A stretch of DNA of 58,168 nucleotides from Rhodospirillales bacterium (GTDB lineage: Bacteria; Pseudomonadota; Alphaproteobacteria; Rhodospirillales; JANQFP01). Shown here in pieces: positions 1-10,346 of the stretch; the stretch's first letter is position 1; each line of letters starts with the position of its first letter. A program made the translations under genes and the position numbers. The DNA is taken from contig JANQFP010000003.1 of the NCBI GenBank assembly GCA_028277795.1, forward strand, positions 1-58,168, written 5' to 3'. The notes beneath the pieces are model-generated. The model worked only from the letters and a program-made list of their open reading frames with translations, was not told the origin of the DNA and searched no databases.

Positions 1-98
1 AACGGAATCGTTTGATCGGATCTACTTGCTCTAGAAATCAATGGTTTAGAGCACGACCGTTCGATCAAATCGGGTCGATTTGATCGAACCGTGCTCTA
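1..98. repeat. Bipartite palindromic element, cut by the window edge
   Basis: The first 34 bases are one arm of a hairpin built on a TTTGATCGGAT core and ending in a TTGCTCTAG border. A spacer of about 13 bases follows, then a complete hairpin of about 50 bp (about 48-98) whose arms begin AGAGCACG and pair around GATCAAAT/ATTTGATC. The same two-hairpin arrangement, in reverse orientation, lies at 34864-34979. It reads as an intergenic mobile palindrome family. No coding function is seen. Confidence 0.75.
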
Positions 99-108
99 GG
101 TGTGAGCG

Positions 109-309
109 TTAAGCGGCGGAGGGGTCTGCGGTCGATCCGGCCACGTCCTCGTAGGCGCAGCCCACGTCGCACAGCCGGCATTCGACGCCGCGTAGCCGGC
201 CGCACTCGATCATGGCCCGTTCCCGGGTCGACCGCACCGCAAGCACACGGCCCCCATCGACGACCGCCCACATTCCGGCGACGCTGACGGTGGACTCGAC
301 GTGAATCAC
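109..309 (-). CDS. Small cysteine-containing hypothetical protein
   Basis: A 66-residue reading frame starting at GTG, with a strong AGGAGGT ribosome binding site about five bases upstream; this is the main reason to call it a gene. The middle of the protein carries a cysteine cluster (ECRLCDVGC), so it could bind a metal. The first half (MIHVESTVSVAGMWAVVDGG) looks like a short beta-rich module. No family is recognised. It stands alone, with the palindromic repeat downstream. The 180 bases between its start and the 126-bp repeat at 492 hold no gene that I can support. Confidence 0.5.
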   Translation of the reverse strand: MIHVESTVSVAGMWAVVDGGRVLAVRSTRERAMIECGRLRGVECRLCDVGCAYEDVAGSTADPSAA

Positions 310-491
310 GGGTGACCTCCTCCGCCGGTGGCCCCTTCCCCCATGAGACCGTCCGATAAGGGTACCGACAGTTGAACGGCCGAACTATTATGCATACGTA
401 TACCGGCCCTATGCGAAAGTAGGTGGTTGTGGGCCTCGCGCCGCTTCGCCGGCGGCGCGTCGCATCTTGGTCCAGTGGCCCGCCGGACTCG

Positions 492-617
492 TACCGCCGC
501 GCCAATGAAATGGCCATCCGGGCAATTTCATGCGAAGGCGGTGGCGCTCAAGCGCCGCGCGGGCTTTCCGGCGCGCCATGACGGCGCTTCGCTTCTCGGT
601 TCAAAGGCCCGCCGGAC
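492..617 (-). repeat. 126-bp stop-adjacent interspersed repeat, copy 1
   Basis: Read on the minus strand this element begins at the first base after the stop codon of the universal stress protein (618-620). It aligns without gaps over 126 bp to copies at 24420-24545 and 31031-31156. The ends form imperfect inverted repeats (TACCGGCG.../...CGGCGGTA in the better-preserved copies), and inside is a smaller hairpin ATGAAAT...ATTTCAT. It contains a frame beginning MARRKARAALERHRLRMK, conserved in all copies. The end next to the stress gene (GTCCGG) has drifted from the TACCGG of the other copies. Confidence 0.9.
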
Positions 618-1454
618 TCAGTGGCACATGAGGACCGGCATGGTCATGTGGGCCAGCAGGTGCCGGGTCACGCCGCCCAGCACCAGCTCCCGCCACCGGG
701 CGTGGCCGTACGCCCCCATGACCAGCAGGTCGATGCCCTCGTCGGCGGCCCGCGACAGCAGCATGTCGCCCACCTCCACGTCGTCGGCGTGGATGTGCTG
801 GGCCTCCGCCTTGATGCCGTGACGGGCCAGGTGGTGGCAGATGTCGGCACTGGGGATCTCGCCGTGGCCCTCCGGACCGCCGACCGGATTGACGGCGAGG
901 ACCACCACCTGCTTGGCCTTCTCCATGAACGGCAGGGCGTCGTTGACCGCCCGGGTGGCCAGGCGGCCGGCATCCCAGGCCACCATCACCCGCTGACCGA
1001 CGGCGGGGTAGCGGCCGACGCACGGGACCACCAGGGCCGGGCGCCCGATGGACAGGATCAGCCGGTCCGGGACGTCGTCGGCGGACGCGTACTCGTCGCC
1101 TTCCGGGTCCCGCTGGCCGACCACGGCGACGTCGCTGTAGCGGGCATGGAGCGCGACCACCTCCACCGGCTCGCCCTCGACGGCGCGCCATTCGGCCGAG
1201 ATGCCGGCCCGTGACGCCGCGTCGTGGAAGGCGGCTTCGGTGGACTCGGCCACTGCGGCCACGGCCTTGCCCTGGGCCTCCATGACCTCGGCCGGGATCT
1301 GGGCGCGGACGAACCCGGGCACCCGGGGATGGGTCAGGACGTAGAGGCCGGTCAGATGGGCCTCGTGGACGGCGGCCAGGTTGATGGCGGCCTCCAGCCG
1401 GGCCTTGCCCTGGGCCGAGCCGTCGACGTGGACCAGGATGTCCTTGAGCGCCAT
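618..1454 (-). CDS. Tandem universal stress protein (UspA family)
   Basis: A 278-residue cytosolic protein made of two Usp folds (about 1-150 and 155-278), the usual tandem arrangement. The first begins MALKDILVHVDGS. The second ends with a nucleotide-binding glycine motif GAYGHARWRELVLGG before MPVLMCH. Usp proteins bind ATP and act in stress tolerance; the specific role here is not visible. The start was chosen at the ATG preceded by GGAGGGGAG about eight bases upstream; longer in-frame extensions run into the divergent neighbour. It is transcribed away from the thioredoxin/NHL gene across a 175-bp shared intergenic region. The 126-bp repeat follows its stop codon directly. Confidence 0.9.
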   Translation of the reverse strand: MALKDILVHVDGSAQGKARLEAAINLAAVHEAHLTGLYVLTHPRVPGFVRAQIPAEVMEAQGKAVAAVAESTEAAFHDAASRAGISAEWRAVEGEPVEVVALHARYSDVAVVGQRDPEGDEYASADDVPDRLILSIGRPALVVPCVGRYPAVGQRVMVAWDAGRLATRAVNDALPFMEKAKQVVVLAVNPVGGPEGHGEIPSADICHHLARHGIKAEAQHIHADDVEVGDMLLSRAADEGIDLLVMGAYGHARWRELVLGGVTRHLLAHMTMPVLMCH

Positions 1455-1629
1455 GGCGTGTGCTCCCCTCCGGCCAACGGCTTTACCTATAAAGGGATTC
1501 CCGCGGCCGTGCCAGCGTCGCGTCGGAGTCCCACACGGGCGCTGGAAACTGAGCGCCGCCGTCCCAAATAAAGACAGGGCCCGGCGCCGCCACGGCCGGG
1601 GGAGGAGGCTCGATCCAAATGGGGCCCCC

Positions 1630-3102
1630 ATGTACGGGCTGACCCGCGCACCGGATTTCGACCGCGCCGGACTGCACTGGTTCAACGTCGACAAGCCGCT
1701 GACGCTGGCCGACCTGCGCGGCCGGCTGTTGATCATCGACTTCTGGACCTTCTGCTGCATCAACTGCATGCACGTGCTGCCCACCCTGCGGCGGGTGGAG
1801 GAGTCGTTCCCCGACGAAGTGGCGGTGATCGGCGTCCACTCACCCAAGTTCCTGGCCGAACGCCAGGCCGACAACGTCGCCCACGCCATCGCGCGCTACG
1901 ACATCCGCCACCCCGTGGTCCACGACCCCCACATGACCCTGTGGCGGGAGTACGCCGTGCGCGCCTGGCCGACCCTGATCTTCGTCGCCCCGGACGGCAT
2001 GATCCTCGGCGACCTGCCGGGCGAGCCCGATCCCGATCTGCTGCTCAGCGGCGTCGGCGAGATCGTCCGCCACTGGCGCCGCAAGCGCCAGGCGAGCCCC
2101 GCGCCGCTGCCCCTGACAGCGCCGCCGCCCACCGGCGGACGCCTGCGATTCCCGGGCAAGATCAAGCCCCTGGCCGGCGCCAACGGCAGCAAGCGGTGGG
2201 CCGTGGCCGACAGCGGCCATCACCAGATCGTGGTGTTCGACGACGACGGCGTCGAGGTGGCCCGCTGGGGCAACGGCCGCCCCGGGTTCATCGACCTGGA
2301 TGCCACCGGCAGCGCCTTCAATGGCCCCCAGGGCCTGGTGTGCGGCGACGGCGCCATCTACGTGGCCGACACCGGCAACCACGCCATCCGCCGCATCGAC
2401 CTGGACGACGGAACGGTGCGCACCCTCTCCGGCGACGGCCAACGCGGCCTCGCCCTCAGGCACCCTCTGGCGGCCGGGGACGCCGCCCTGGCGTCGGTGT
2501 GGGACTTGGCGCTGGCCGGCGACCGCCTGTTGTTCGCCAACGCCGGCAGCCACCAGATCGGCGAGCTGGATCTGTGCGCCTGCGTGGTCCAGCCCCTGGC
2601 CGGCTGTGGCGCCGAGGCCATCGTCGACGGACCGGCCCTTGACGCCCACCTGGCGCAACCGAGCGCCCTGGCCTTCGATGCGGGCCGTGGCGTCCTGTAT
2701 TTCGCCGACAGCGAGTCCTCGGCGGTGCGGGCCGTGCATCTGGGCGCCGAGCCGCGGGTCGAGACCCTGGTCGGCGCCGGCCTGTTCGACTTCGGCCACC
2801 AGAACGGCCCCTTCGACCAGGCGCGGCTGCAGCACGCCCTGGGCCTCGACCTGTGGGAGGACGCCATCGTGGTCGCCGACAGCTACAACGGCTGCCTGCG
2901 CGTCCTCGACGTGGCCGGGCGCTGCGTCAGCGACCTCGGCGAGACCGCCTTCGCCTGCCCGTCCGATGCCTGCCGACCGCCGGGCGAGCCGGCGGGGGTG
3001 GCCGCCGACGGTCCCGACCGCCTGCTCATGGCGGACACCAACAACCACCGGATCCTGGAGATCCGCCCGTCCGAGCGCAGCGTCTCCGTGTGGGCGTCCT
3101 GA
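1630..3102 (+). CDS. Thioredoxin-like domain plus NHL-repeat protein (NHLRC2 type)
   Basis: A 490-residue protein with an N-terminal thioredoxin fold (about 1-150) carrying the redox pair C43-I-N-C46 in FWTFCCINC, the form typical of NHLRC2-like proteins. A six-bladed NHL beta-propeller follows (about 170-490), with repeats such as VADTGNHAIRRID, VADSYNGCLRVLD and MADTNNHRILEI. No signal peptide is evident, so it is probably cytosolic. The family is thought to act as a thiol-disulfide protein, but substrates are unknown. The ATG used has only a distant GGAGGAGG (about 20 bases upstream), so the start is less certain than the fold. The stop lies ten bases from the convergent liuD end. Confidence 0.85.
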   Translation: MYGLTRAPDFDRAGLHWFNVDKPLTLADLRGRLLIIDFWTFCCINCMHVLPTLRRVEESFPDEVAVIGVHSPKFLAERQADNVAHAIARYDIRHPVVHDPHMTLWREYAVRAWPTLIFVAPDGMILGDLPGEPDPDLLLSGVGEIVRHWRRKRQASPAPLPLTAPPPTGGRLRFPGKIKPLAGANGSKRWAVADSGHHQIVVFDDDGVEVARWGNGRPGFIDLDATGSAFNGPQGLVCGDGAIYVADTGNHAIRRIDLDDGTVRTLSGDGQRGLALRHPLAAGDAALASVWDLALAGDRLLFANAGSHQIGELDLCACVVQPLAGCGAEAIVDGPALDAHLAQPSALAFDAGRGVLYFADSESSAVRAVHLGAEPRVETLVGAGLFDFGHQNGPFDQARLQHALGLDLWEDAIVVADSYNGCLRVLDVAGRCVSDLGETAFACPSDACRPPGEPAGVAADGPDRLLMADTNNHRILEIRPSERSVSVWAS

Positions 3103-3111
3103 CCCGCAGCG

Positions 3112-5130
3112 CTACCCCGCCGCGTCCCCATCGACGGAAAAGGCCAGCAGCTCGGCCCCCTCCTCCACCTGCTCGCCGACGGCATAGTGGACGGCGGTGA
3201 CGGTGCCGTCGGCGGGCGCCGTCACGGCGTGCTCCATCTTCATGGCCTCCAGCACCATCAGGGTGGTGCCGCGGTCCACCGCCGTGCCCGGCTCGGCCGT
3301 GATGGCCACCACCTTGCCCGGCATGGGCGCCGTCAGGTGGCCGGTCGGCCCCTCCTGCTCGCCGGCCCGTGCGGCGGGATCGACCACGGTCAGCCGATGG
3401 CTGGCGCCACCGCACAGGATGGTCAGCTCGTCGCCGTGCCGCGCCACCGTGGCGGTGATGCGGCTGCCGTCCAGGTCGGCCACCAGGTCGCCGGCGCCGT
3501 CCATCTCGCCGCCGGCCACCAGGGCGCCGTCGGCCCCGGGCAGCTCCAGTTGGAAGCCCCCGCGCCGGTAGTGCACCAACACGTCCACCGGCCGGCCGCC
3601 GTCATCGAAGGTCAGCACATGGTGGTTGTCATCGTTGAGGCGCCAGCCGTCGGTGGAATGCCACGGCGACCACGGATCGGCCGAGGCCCGGGCCGCCGCC
3701 GCCACCTCCGAGGCCCGGCGCAGCAGCACCGCCAGGCAGGCCAGGGCCAGGAACTGGCCCGAGGCCGGTCCGGTTTCGGGGAACAGGTCGGCCGCGTGCC
3801 GCTCGATGAAGCGGGTGTCTACGTCGCCGCTGCCGAACGCCGGGTGATCGGCCACCGCCGCCAGCAGGTCCAGGTTGGTGGCGACGCCCGCCACCTGCAC
3901 GCCGGCCAGGGCCGTCCGCAGGCGCCGCAGGGCCGCATCCCGGTCCCCGTCCCAGACGATCAGCTTGGCGATCATGGGGTCGTAGTGGATGCCGACCGTT
4001 TCCCCCTGGCGGACGCCCGCATCGATGCGCACGTGGGCGCCCTCGGCGGGGAACCGCAGGTGGCTCAGCATCCCGGCGGCGGGCAGGAAGTCCCGCGCCG
4101 GGTCCTCCGCGTAGAGCCGCGCCTCGAAGGCGTGGCCGTCGATGCGCAGGTCGTCCTGGCCGCAGGGCAGCGCCTCGCCAGCCGCCACGCGGAGCTGCCA
4201 CTCCACCAGATCGTGGCCGGTGATCATCTCGGTCACCGGATGTTCCACTTGAAGACGCGTGTTCATCTCCATGAAATAAAAGGACTTGTCGTCGTCCAAC
4301 AGGAACTCGACGGTGCCCGCGCCCACATAGCCGATGGCCCGCGCCGCCGCCACCGCCGCCTCGCCCATGCGCCGGCGCAGGGCGGCATCCACGCCGGGGG
4401 CCGGGGCCTCCTCGATGATCTTCTGGTGGCGGCGCTGGACGGAGCAGTCGCGCTCGAACAGGTGGACCACGGTGCCGTGGGTGTCGGCGAACACCTGGAT
4501 CTCCACGTGACGGGGCCGCGCCAGGTAGCGCTCCAGCAACACCCGGTCGTCGCCGAAGGCCGACGCCGCCTCCCGCCTGGCCGACGCGAGGGCCTCGGCG
4601 AAATCGCCCGCCCGCTCCACCACCCGCATGCCCCGGCCACCGCCACCGGCCGCTGCCTTGATCAGCACCGGATACCCGATGTCGTCGGCGTCGGCGGCCA
4701 GACGGTCCGCGTCCTGGTCCTCGCCGAGGCTGCCCGGAACGGTGGGCACGCCGGCCTCCGCCATGATCCGCTTGGCCGCCGTCTTGTCGCCCATGGCCCG
4801 GATGGCCTCGACGGGCGGTCCGATGAACACGATCCCGCGGTCCTGGCAGGCGGCGGCGAACGCCGCGTTCTCGGACAGGAAACCGTAGCCGGGATGGACG
4901 GCCGCCGCGCCGCTGGCCTCCGCCGCGGCGAGGACGGCCTCGACGTTGAGGTAGCTGTCGACAGCGTCGGCGGCGCCGATCCAGCGCCCCTCGTCGGCCA
5001 TGTCCACGTGCAGGGCCCCGGCGTCGGCGTCGGAGAACACGGCGACCGCCGGGATGCCCAGCCGCCGCGCCGTGCGCACGATGCGGCAGGCGATCTCCCC
5101 CCGATTGGCGATCAGGAGCTTGGGAAACAC
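3112..5130 (-). CDS. liuD: Methylcrotonyl-CoA carboxylase, biotin-containing alpha subunit
   Basis: 672 residues: a biotin carboxylase region (1 to about 445: N-terminal MFPKLLIANRGEIACRIVRT, ATP-grasp with GGGGRGMR, and EMNTRLQVEHPVTE), a linker/BT region, and a C-terminal biotinyl domain with EAMKMEH, where K631 should carry biotin. It carboxylates biotin using ATP and bicarbonate, for transfer by the beta subunit onto 3-methylcrotonyl-CoA in leucine breakdown. The sequence alone does not exclude an acetyl- or propionyl-CoA carboxylase alpha chain. The assignment rests on the operon, with liuC eight bases upstream, liuB beyond it, and liuA at the head. It is the last gene of the cluster. 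Confidence 0.9.
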   Translation of the reverse strand: MFPKLLIANRGEIACRIVRTARRLGIPAVAVFSDADAGALHVDMADEGRWIGAADAVDSYLNVEAVLAAAEASGAAAVHPGYGFLSENAAFAAACQDRGIVFIGPPVEAIRAMGDKTAAKRIMAEAGVPTVPGSLGEDQDADRLAADADDIGYPVLIKAAAGGGGRGMRVVERAGDFAEALASARREAASAFGDDRVLLERYLARPRHVEIQVFADTHGTVVHLFERDCSVQRRHQKIIEEAPAPGVDAALRRRMGEAAVAAARAIGYVGAGTVEFLLDDDKSFYFMEMNTRLQVEHPVTEMITGHDLVEWQLRVAAGEALPCGQDDLRIDGHAFEARLYAEDPARDFLPAAGMLSHLRFPAEGAHVRIDAGVRQGETVGIHYDPMIAKLIVWDGDRDAALRRLRTALAGVQVAGVATNLDLLAAVADHPAFGSGDVDTRFIERHAADLFPETGPASGQFLALACLAVLLRRASEVAAAARASADPWSPWHSTDGWRLNDDNHHVLTFDDGGRPVDVLVHYRRGGFQLELPGADGALVAGGEMDGAGDLVADLDGSRITATVARHGDELTILCGGASHRLTVVDPAARAGEQEGPTGHLTAPMPGKVVAITAEPGTAVDRGTTLMVLEAMKMEHAVTAPADGTVTAVHYAVGEQVEEGAELLAFSVDGDAAG

Positions 5131-5138
5131 GGCGGCGC

Positions 5139-5939
5139 CTACTCCTCGATCCAGCCCGGCTTGCGCTTGTCCAGGAACGCGGCCACGCCCTCGCGGCCTT
5201 CCTCGGAAGCGCGGACGCGGGCGATGCGCCCGGCGGTCTCGGCGGACAGGGCTTCGTCCACGGGGCGGCCGGCGACGGCGAAGATCAGGTCCTTGGCCTC
5301 CTCGACGGCCCGCGGGCCGTTGGCCAGCACCGCGGCCACGATGCGCTCGCCCGTCTCTGTCAAGTCCCGTGGCGGCACCACCTGGTGGACGAGCCCGACG
5401 CGCAGGGCCTCGGCGGCGTCGAACCGCTCGGCGGTGAGCATGTAGCGGCGGGCGTTGCGCACCCCCATGGCGCCGATGACGAAGGGCGAGATGGCGGCCG
5501 GAATGATGCCCAGCTTGACCTCGGTGAGGGCGAAGGTGGCGTGGTCGGCGGCCACGACGATGTCGCAGGCGGCGATCAGGCCGACGCCGCCGCCGTACGC
5601 CGGGCCCTGGACCAGGGCCACCGTCGGCTTGGGCAGGCGGTCGAGGGTGCGCACCATGCCGGCCAGGGCCTTGGCGTCGGCCAGGTTCTCGTCGTAGGAA
5701 TAGCCGGCCATGCGGCGCATCCAGTTGAGGTCGGCGCCGGCCGAGAAGCTCTTCCCTTCCGCCGCCAGCACGACCAGGCGGACGGCCGCGTCGGACCCCA
5801 GCGCACCGAAGGTCTCGGTCAGGTGCGCGATCAGGCGGTCGTCGAAGACGTTGTGACGGTCCGGGTTGCTGAGCATGACGCGGGCGACGCCGCGGGCGTC
5901 GATGTCGGTGACCACCGCCGGCTGCGTCTCGCCGCTCAT
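5139..5939 (-). CDS. liuC: Methylglutaconyl-CoA hydratase (enoyl-CoA hydratase family)
   Basis: 266 residues of the crotonase fold. SFSAGADLNWMRRM forms the oxyanion/CoA region and GPAYGGGVGLIAACDI the second active-site loop; ALTEVKLGIIPAAISPFVI follows. In leucine degradation the enzyme hydrates 3-methylglutaconyl-CoA to HMG-CoA, and its place between liuB and liuD supports that over a general enoyl-CoA hydratase. The start was set at the internal ATG (MSGETQPAVV) that overlaps the stop of the upstream membrane-protein gene by four bases (ATGA), which suggests translational coupling. No HMG-CoA lyase (liuE) is found in this window. Confidence 0.88.
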   Translation of the reverse strand: MSGETQPAVVTDIDARGVARVMLSNPDRHNVFDDRLIAHLTETFGALGSDAAVRLVVLAAEGKSFSAGADLNWMRRMAGYSYDENLADAKALAGMVRTLDRLPKPTVALVQGPAYGGGVGLIAACDIVVAADHATFALTEVKLGIIPAAISPFVIGAMGVRNARRYMLTAERFDAAEALRVGLVHQVVPPRDLTETGERIVAAVLANGPRAVEEAKDLIFAVAGRPVDEALSAETAGRIARVRASEEGREGVAAFLDKRKPGWIEE

Positions 5940-6763
5940 GGCCGGCCCCCCGGACCCATGGCGCCGACCACGTCGTCGGTCAGGCGGTCGGACAGGGCGG
6001 ACGCCGTCACCACGCCGGCGTATCGTCCGTCGTCGTCCACCACCACGGCGAGGGACACGCCGGCGGCGCGCAGGGCGGCCAGGGCCTGGGCCGCCGTATC
6101 GCTGCCGGCGACCAGCGTCCCGGAGCCGGCGGCGGCTTCGGGTGGATCGGCGAGGATGACCCACAGGCGGGTCAGCTCGATCTGCTGGCGGTTCCAGTTG
6201 CGCAGGAACTGCAGCTTCAGGTCCGTGTCCGCCGGCGGGATGAAGGGGATGCGCAGCAGGTCCAGGAAGCGGTCGCGCGGGACGCCGCCGACCACCCGGC
6301 CCTCGGCATCGATCACCACCAGGGCGCGGAAGGTCCCATCGAGCAGCGACCGGTAGATCAGGCGGCCGATGGCCAGCGCCCGCTCGATGGCCGCTTCGCG
6401 CCGCGACGGCGCGGCGCCCGGCCCCAGCAGCAGCACCGGCCCGACGGCGGCGTCCGGCCCGACGGGTCCGGCGAGCGGCGTGGCGTCGGCCCCCACCGCC
6501 AGCTCCGCCACGGGCGTGGCGCCGACGCCGATGAAGCGGGTGCCGAACCCCATGCCGAGGATCTCAGCCAACTGGTCGGAGAAGATGAGGAAGGCGAGCA
6601 GCGGCGCGAACAGCAGCGACACCGTCACCGCCCCGCCCCCGATGCGGAGCACGCGCACGCTCAGCCACGCGATGACCACCACGGCGACCACGTAGGCCGC
6701 CGTCGCCGCGTAGGGCAACGCCTCGCCCAGGTCCTTCAATACCGACAGATCGAGGAAGTCCAT
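5936..6763 (-). CDS. Membrane-anchored protein with CBS-like C-terminal part
   Basis: 275 residues. Two N-terminal membrane segments (about 15-35 and 45-65) are followed by a cytosolic part. Two stretches resemble CBS half-sites: FRALVVIDAEGRVVGGVPRDRFLDLL, given here only as the FRALVVIDAEGRVVGG region, and LAVVVDDDGRYAGVVTASAL. That points to ligand-dependent regulation, but the match is by eye and weak. The gene lies inside the liu cluster, between liuB and liuC, overlapping the latter by four bases. It is therefore probably co-expressed with leucine catabolism, although no member of the known pathway looks like this. It may sense or gate something related to branched-chain metabolism. Confidence 0.6.
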   Translation of the reverse strand: MDFLDLSVLKDLGEALPYAATAAYVVAVVVIAWLSVRVLRIGGGAVTVSLLFAPLLAFLIFSDQLAEILGMGFGTRFIGVGATPVAELAVGADATPLAGPVGPDAAVGPVLLLGPGAAPSRREAAIERALAIGRLIYRSLLDGTFRALVVIDAEGRVVGGVPRDRFLDLLRIPFIPPADTDLKLQFLRNWNRQQIELTRLWVILADPPEAAAGSGTLVAGSDTAAQALAALRAAGVSLAVVVDDDGRYAGVVTASALSDRLTDDVVGAMGPGGRP

Positions 6764-6778
6764 GATCCGCGTTCCCCC

Positions 6779-8382
<1,604 letters not shown>

Positions 8383-8386
<4 letters not shown>

Positions 8387-9240
8387 GGGTTGGGACGGAG
8401 ATGCCAGGCGAGGAACTCGGCGACCATCTCCTTGGCCCGCTTCGTGGCCTCCGCGTCGTGGCGGAAGCCGGGGTGGGCGTCGGCGTCGCTCCACGGGTAG
8501 TCGAAGGCGTGGCCGACGCCGGCCAGGGTGTCCACCACCACCGGAAAGCCGATGCCCGCCTGGGCCTTGGCGATGTCGCGGCAGGCGGTCGGCGACGCCA
8601 CCCGGTCCTCCTCGGCCAGGACCATCAGCACCGGCACCTTGGCCGTCCAGCCCTTGCGGAACTCGGCCGGGAACGAACAGTGGGGATAGAGGGCCACCAC
8701 CGCCCGCAGGCCGTCGAGCCCGGCCGCCGGCGCCGAGCGGATGCTGCCCGGCAGGCGGGCCGGCGGATTGTAGGCGAGCGCATCGAGCAGCGTCCAGCCG
8801 CCATGGGACCAGCCCAACGCACCGACGCGGGAGGCGTCCACGTCGCCGCGGCCGCGCAGGTGGTCGAGCGCGACCACCACGTCGGCGGCGCGCCGGTTGC
8901 CCCACAGGCCGTCGGGGCCGGTCAGGTCGTCGCCGTCGAGGCCGCGCGGGGTCATGCTGTCCACCACCAGCACCAGGTAACCGCGGTTCGTCAGCTCGTC
9001 ACCCCACCCCAACATGGCCTGCCAGTTCTCCGAGCCGACGTCGATGGCGCCCCCCATGTGGAACAGCATCACCGCCGGAAAGGGCTCGGCGCCCTGGGGC
9101 TTCAGGACCACGTAGTGGGGCTCCAGCTTGGCCGCCAGCTCCTGGTGGGTCAGCGGCTTGCCGAACATCCCGCAGCCCGCCACCAGCGGCGCGACAAGCA
9201 GCAGGGCGGCGACTGTCCTCGCGGCGTCGCGCATGGTCAT
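8383..9240 (-). CDS. Dienelactone hydrolase-like lipoprotein
   Basis: 285 residues. It opens with a signal peptide and lipobox ([13 protein letters not shown], with Cys at about 23), so it is probably anchored in the envelope after export. The rest is an alpha/beta hydrolase of the dienelactone hydrolase type: an HMGG oxyanion segment, a nucleophile elbow GWSHGG, a later acid near [10 protein letters not shown], and a histidine in GVGHAFDYP. The substrate is unknown. A lipid-anchored hydrolase among cytosolic CoA enzymes is unusual. The gene overlaps liuB by four bases (ATGA), so the two are translationally coupled. Two ATGs lie six bases apart at the start; the outer is used. Confidence 0.82.
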
Positions 9241-9247
9241 GGCCGGT

Positions 9248-9850
9248 CTACCATCCTCCCTCGCGGATCCATTTCTTGACCATCCACAGGCGGTCCGAGC
9301 CCCAGAAGCCCTCGCCGTCCACGATGATGAAGGGCGAGCCGCAGACGCCCCGCTCCATGGCCACCGCGACCTCGTCCTTGAGGCGCTGCTTGATCCCGGG
9401 CCCCTGGAGGTTTTCGCGCAGGGCGTCCGCGTCGACGCCGACGCTGTCCGCCACCTCCAGCACCGCTTCCGGCGGCGCGATGGTCCGGCCCTCGCCGAAA
9501 TAGGTGTGGTAGGCGGCCTTGGCGAAGCGCTTGGCCAGCTCGGGGTCGTCGTCGTCGATCAGGTAGAAGGCGCGGGCGGCCGTCACGGTGATGATGGGGA
9601 ACGGGTCGGGCAGCACCCAGGGCACCCCCATCATGCGGCTCATGCGTTCGCAGTCGCGGGCGGTGTACTCGGCCTTGATGCCCTGCTCCAGGAGGGGCCG
9701 GTTTCCCGTGTTCTGGAAGATGGGGCCCAGCATGATGGGCTTCCACACGGCACGCCGCCCGAATTCCTCGGCCAGCCCGTCGATCTTGTGGCTGGCGAAA
9801 TAGCCGTAGAACGACGAGAACTCGAAATAGAACTCGATGACGTCGGTCAT
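9248..9850 (-). CDS. 2-hydroxychromene-2-carboxylate isomerase family protein (DsbA fold)
   Basis: About 200 residues beginning MTDVIEFYFEFSSFYGYFAS, the characteristic start of HCCA isomerases (kappa-class GST/DsbA-like). Near the C-terminus is ERGVCGSPFIIVDGEGFWG, the cis-proline region followed by FWGSDR, also typical. Family members isomerise a glutathione-linked aromatic intermediate, but many paralogues have unrelated or unknown substrates; the liu setting gives no clear one. The start was set here because the family N-terminus begins here. A 41-residue in-frame extension is composed of the low-complexity repeat region described at 9878-9935. Confidence 0.82.
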   Translation of the reverse strand: MTDVIEFYFEFSSFYGYFASHKIDGLAEEFGRRAVWKPIMLGPIFQNTGNRPLLEQGIKAEYTARDCERMSRMMGVPWVLPDPFPIITVTAARAFYLIDDDDPELAKRFAKAAYHTYFGEGRTIAPPEAVLEVADSVGVDADALRENLQGPGIKQRLKDEVAVAMERGVCGSPFIIVDGEGFWGSDRLWMVKKWIREGGW

Positions 9851-9877
9851 GGTCGGGGCATTCCCGGACGTCGGTGC

Positions 9878-9935
9878 GGCGAGGAAATCGCGGAGGTCGC
9901 CGAGGGCCGCAGAGGATCGCGGAGGATTGGTGTCG
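9878..9935. repeat. Short-period GCGGAGG-rich repeat tract
   Basis: Several near-copies of an 8-11 base unit (GCGGAGG, GCCGAGG, GCAGAGG, GCGGAGG) follow one another. Related units in inverse orientation (CCTCTGCG, CCGCGGTCCTCAGCGAC) lie at 10350-10385, on the other side of the GxxExxY gene, so the gene is bracketed by inverted copies of the tract. Bracketing by such repeats is common for this gene family and suggests the gene and flanks moved as a unit. Confidence 0.55.
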
Positions 9936-9956
9936 AAGGAATATCGCCCGGCTTGC

Positions 9957-10346
9957 TCATTTTGCGTCCTCAAGGCCGTTGACCACGCGCTTTATCCCGT
10001 CGCGCATACGCGCGACGTTGAAATTCAAGAGATATCCGAGCTTGAAGCCGCCGAGCCGCAGATAGGTCAGCAGTTGCGCGGCGTGAATCGGAGCCAGCCC
10101 GTCGATGGCCTTTACTTCGACCACGACTTTCTTGGCAATCAGCATGTCGATCCTGAATCCCGCTTCCATCAGTTGACCGTCGTACTCCACCGGCAGAACG
10201 ACCTGCCGTTGGACGGTCAAATCGTGTTTCGCCAGTTCGTGAGTCAAGCAAGCTTCGTAGACGCTCTCAAGCAGACCGGGGCCCAGTGCCGAATGGACCT
10301 TCATGGCTGACCCGATGAGTGCATCGCCGATCTCGTTCTCCGTCAC
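9957..10346 (-). CDS. GxxExxY family protein (PD-(D/E)XK-like fold)
   Basis: 129 residues. It carries the naming motif GPGLLESVYEACL and the later block VEVKAIDGLAPIHAAQLLTY, which looks like the E-x-K centre of PD-(D/E)XK nuclease-like folds and matches the family core. The biological role of the family is unknown; these genes are scattered singly in many genomes and often carry flanking repeats, as here. The start is the GTG at 10346 with AGAGGT just upstream; a longer frame is open but has no better site. It breaks the run of tightly spaced catabolic genes and is likely a later arrival. Confidence 0.8.
   Translation of the reverse strand: MTENEIGDALIGSAMKVHSALGPGLLESVYEACLTHELAKHDLTVQRQVVLPVEYDGQLMEAGFRIDMLIAKKVVVEVKAIDGLAPIHAAQLLTYLRLGGFKLGYLLNFNVARMRDGIKRVVNGLEDAK

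Noticed and set aside
477..619. A 14-bp direct repeat (GGCCCGCCGGACTC) at both ends of repeat copy 1, as a possible target duplication
   Set aside because: The other two copies of the 126-bp element lack such flanking repeats, and the inner half belongs to the element end itself. It may be a local duplication.
618..1889. A 423-codon version of the stress protein with a long N-terminal extension
   Set aside because: The extension runs over the divergent thioredoxin/NHL gene and has no family similarity. The ATG at 1454 has a good ribosome site.
1840..3048. A 402-codon open frame antisense to the thioredoxin/NHL gene
   Set aside because: Low-complexity Val/Gly/Ala/Gln translation, a by-product of high third-position GC.
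3112..5130. Propionyl-CoA carboxylase alpha subunit as the function
   Set aside because: Not excluded by the sequence alone, but the partner beta subunit and the liuA/liuC neighbours argue for methylcrotonyl-CoA.
3187..5445. A 752-codon open frame antisense to liuD and liuC
   Set aside because: No domain and no ribosome site. The composition is the mirror of the carboxylase gene.
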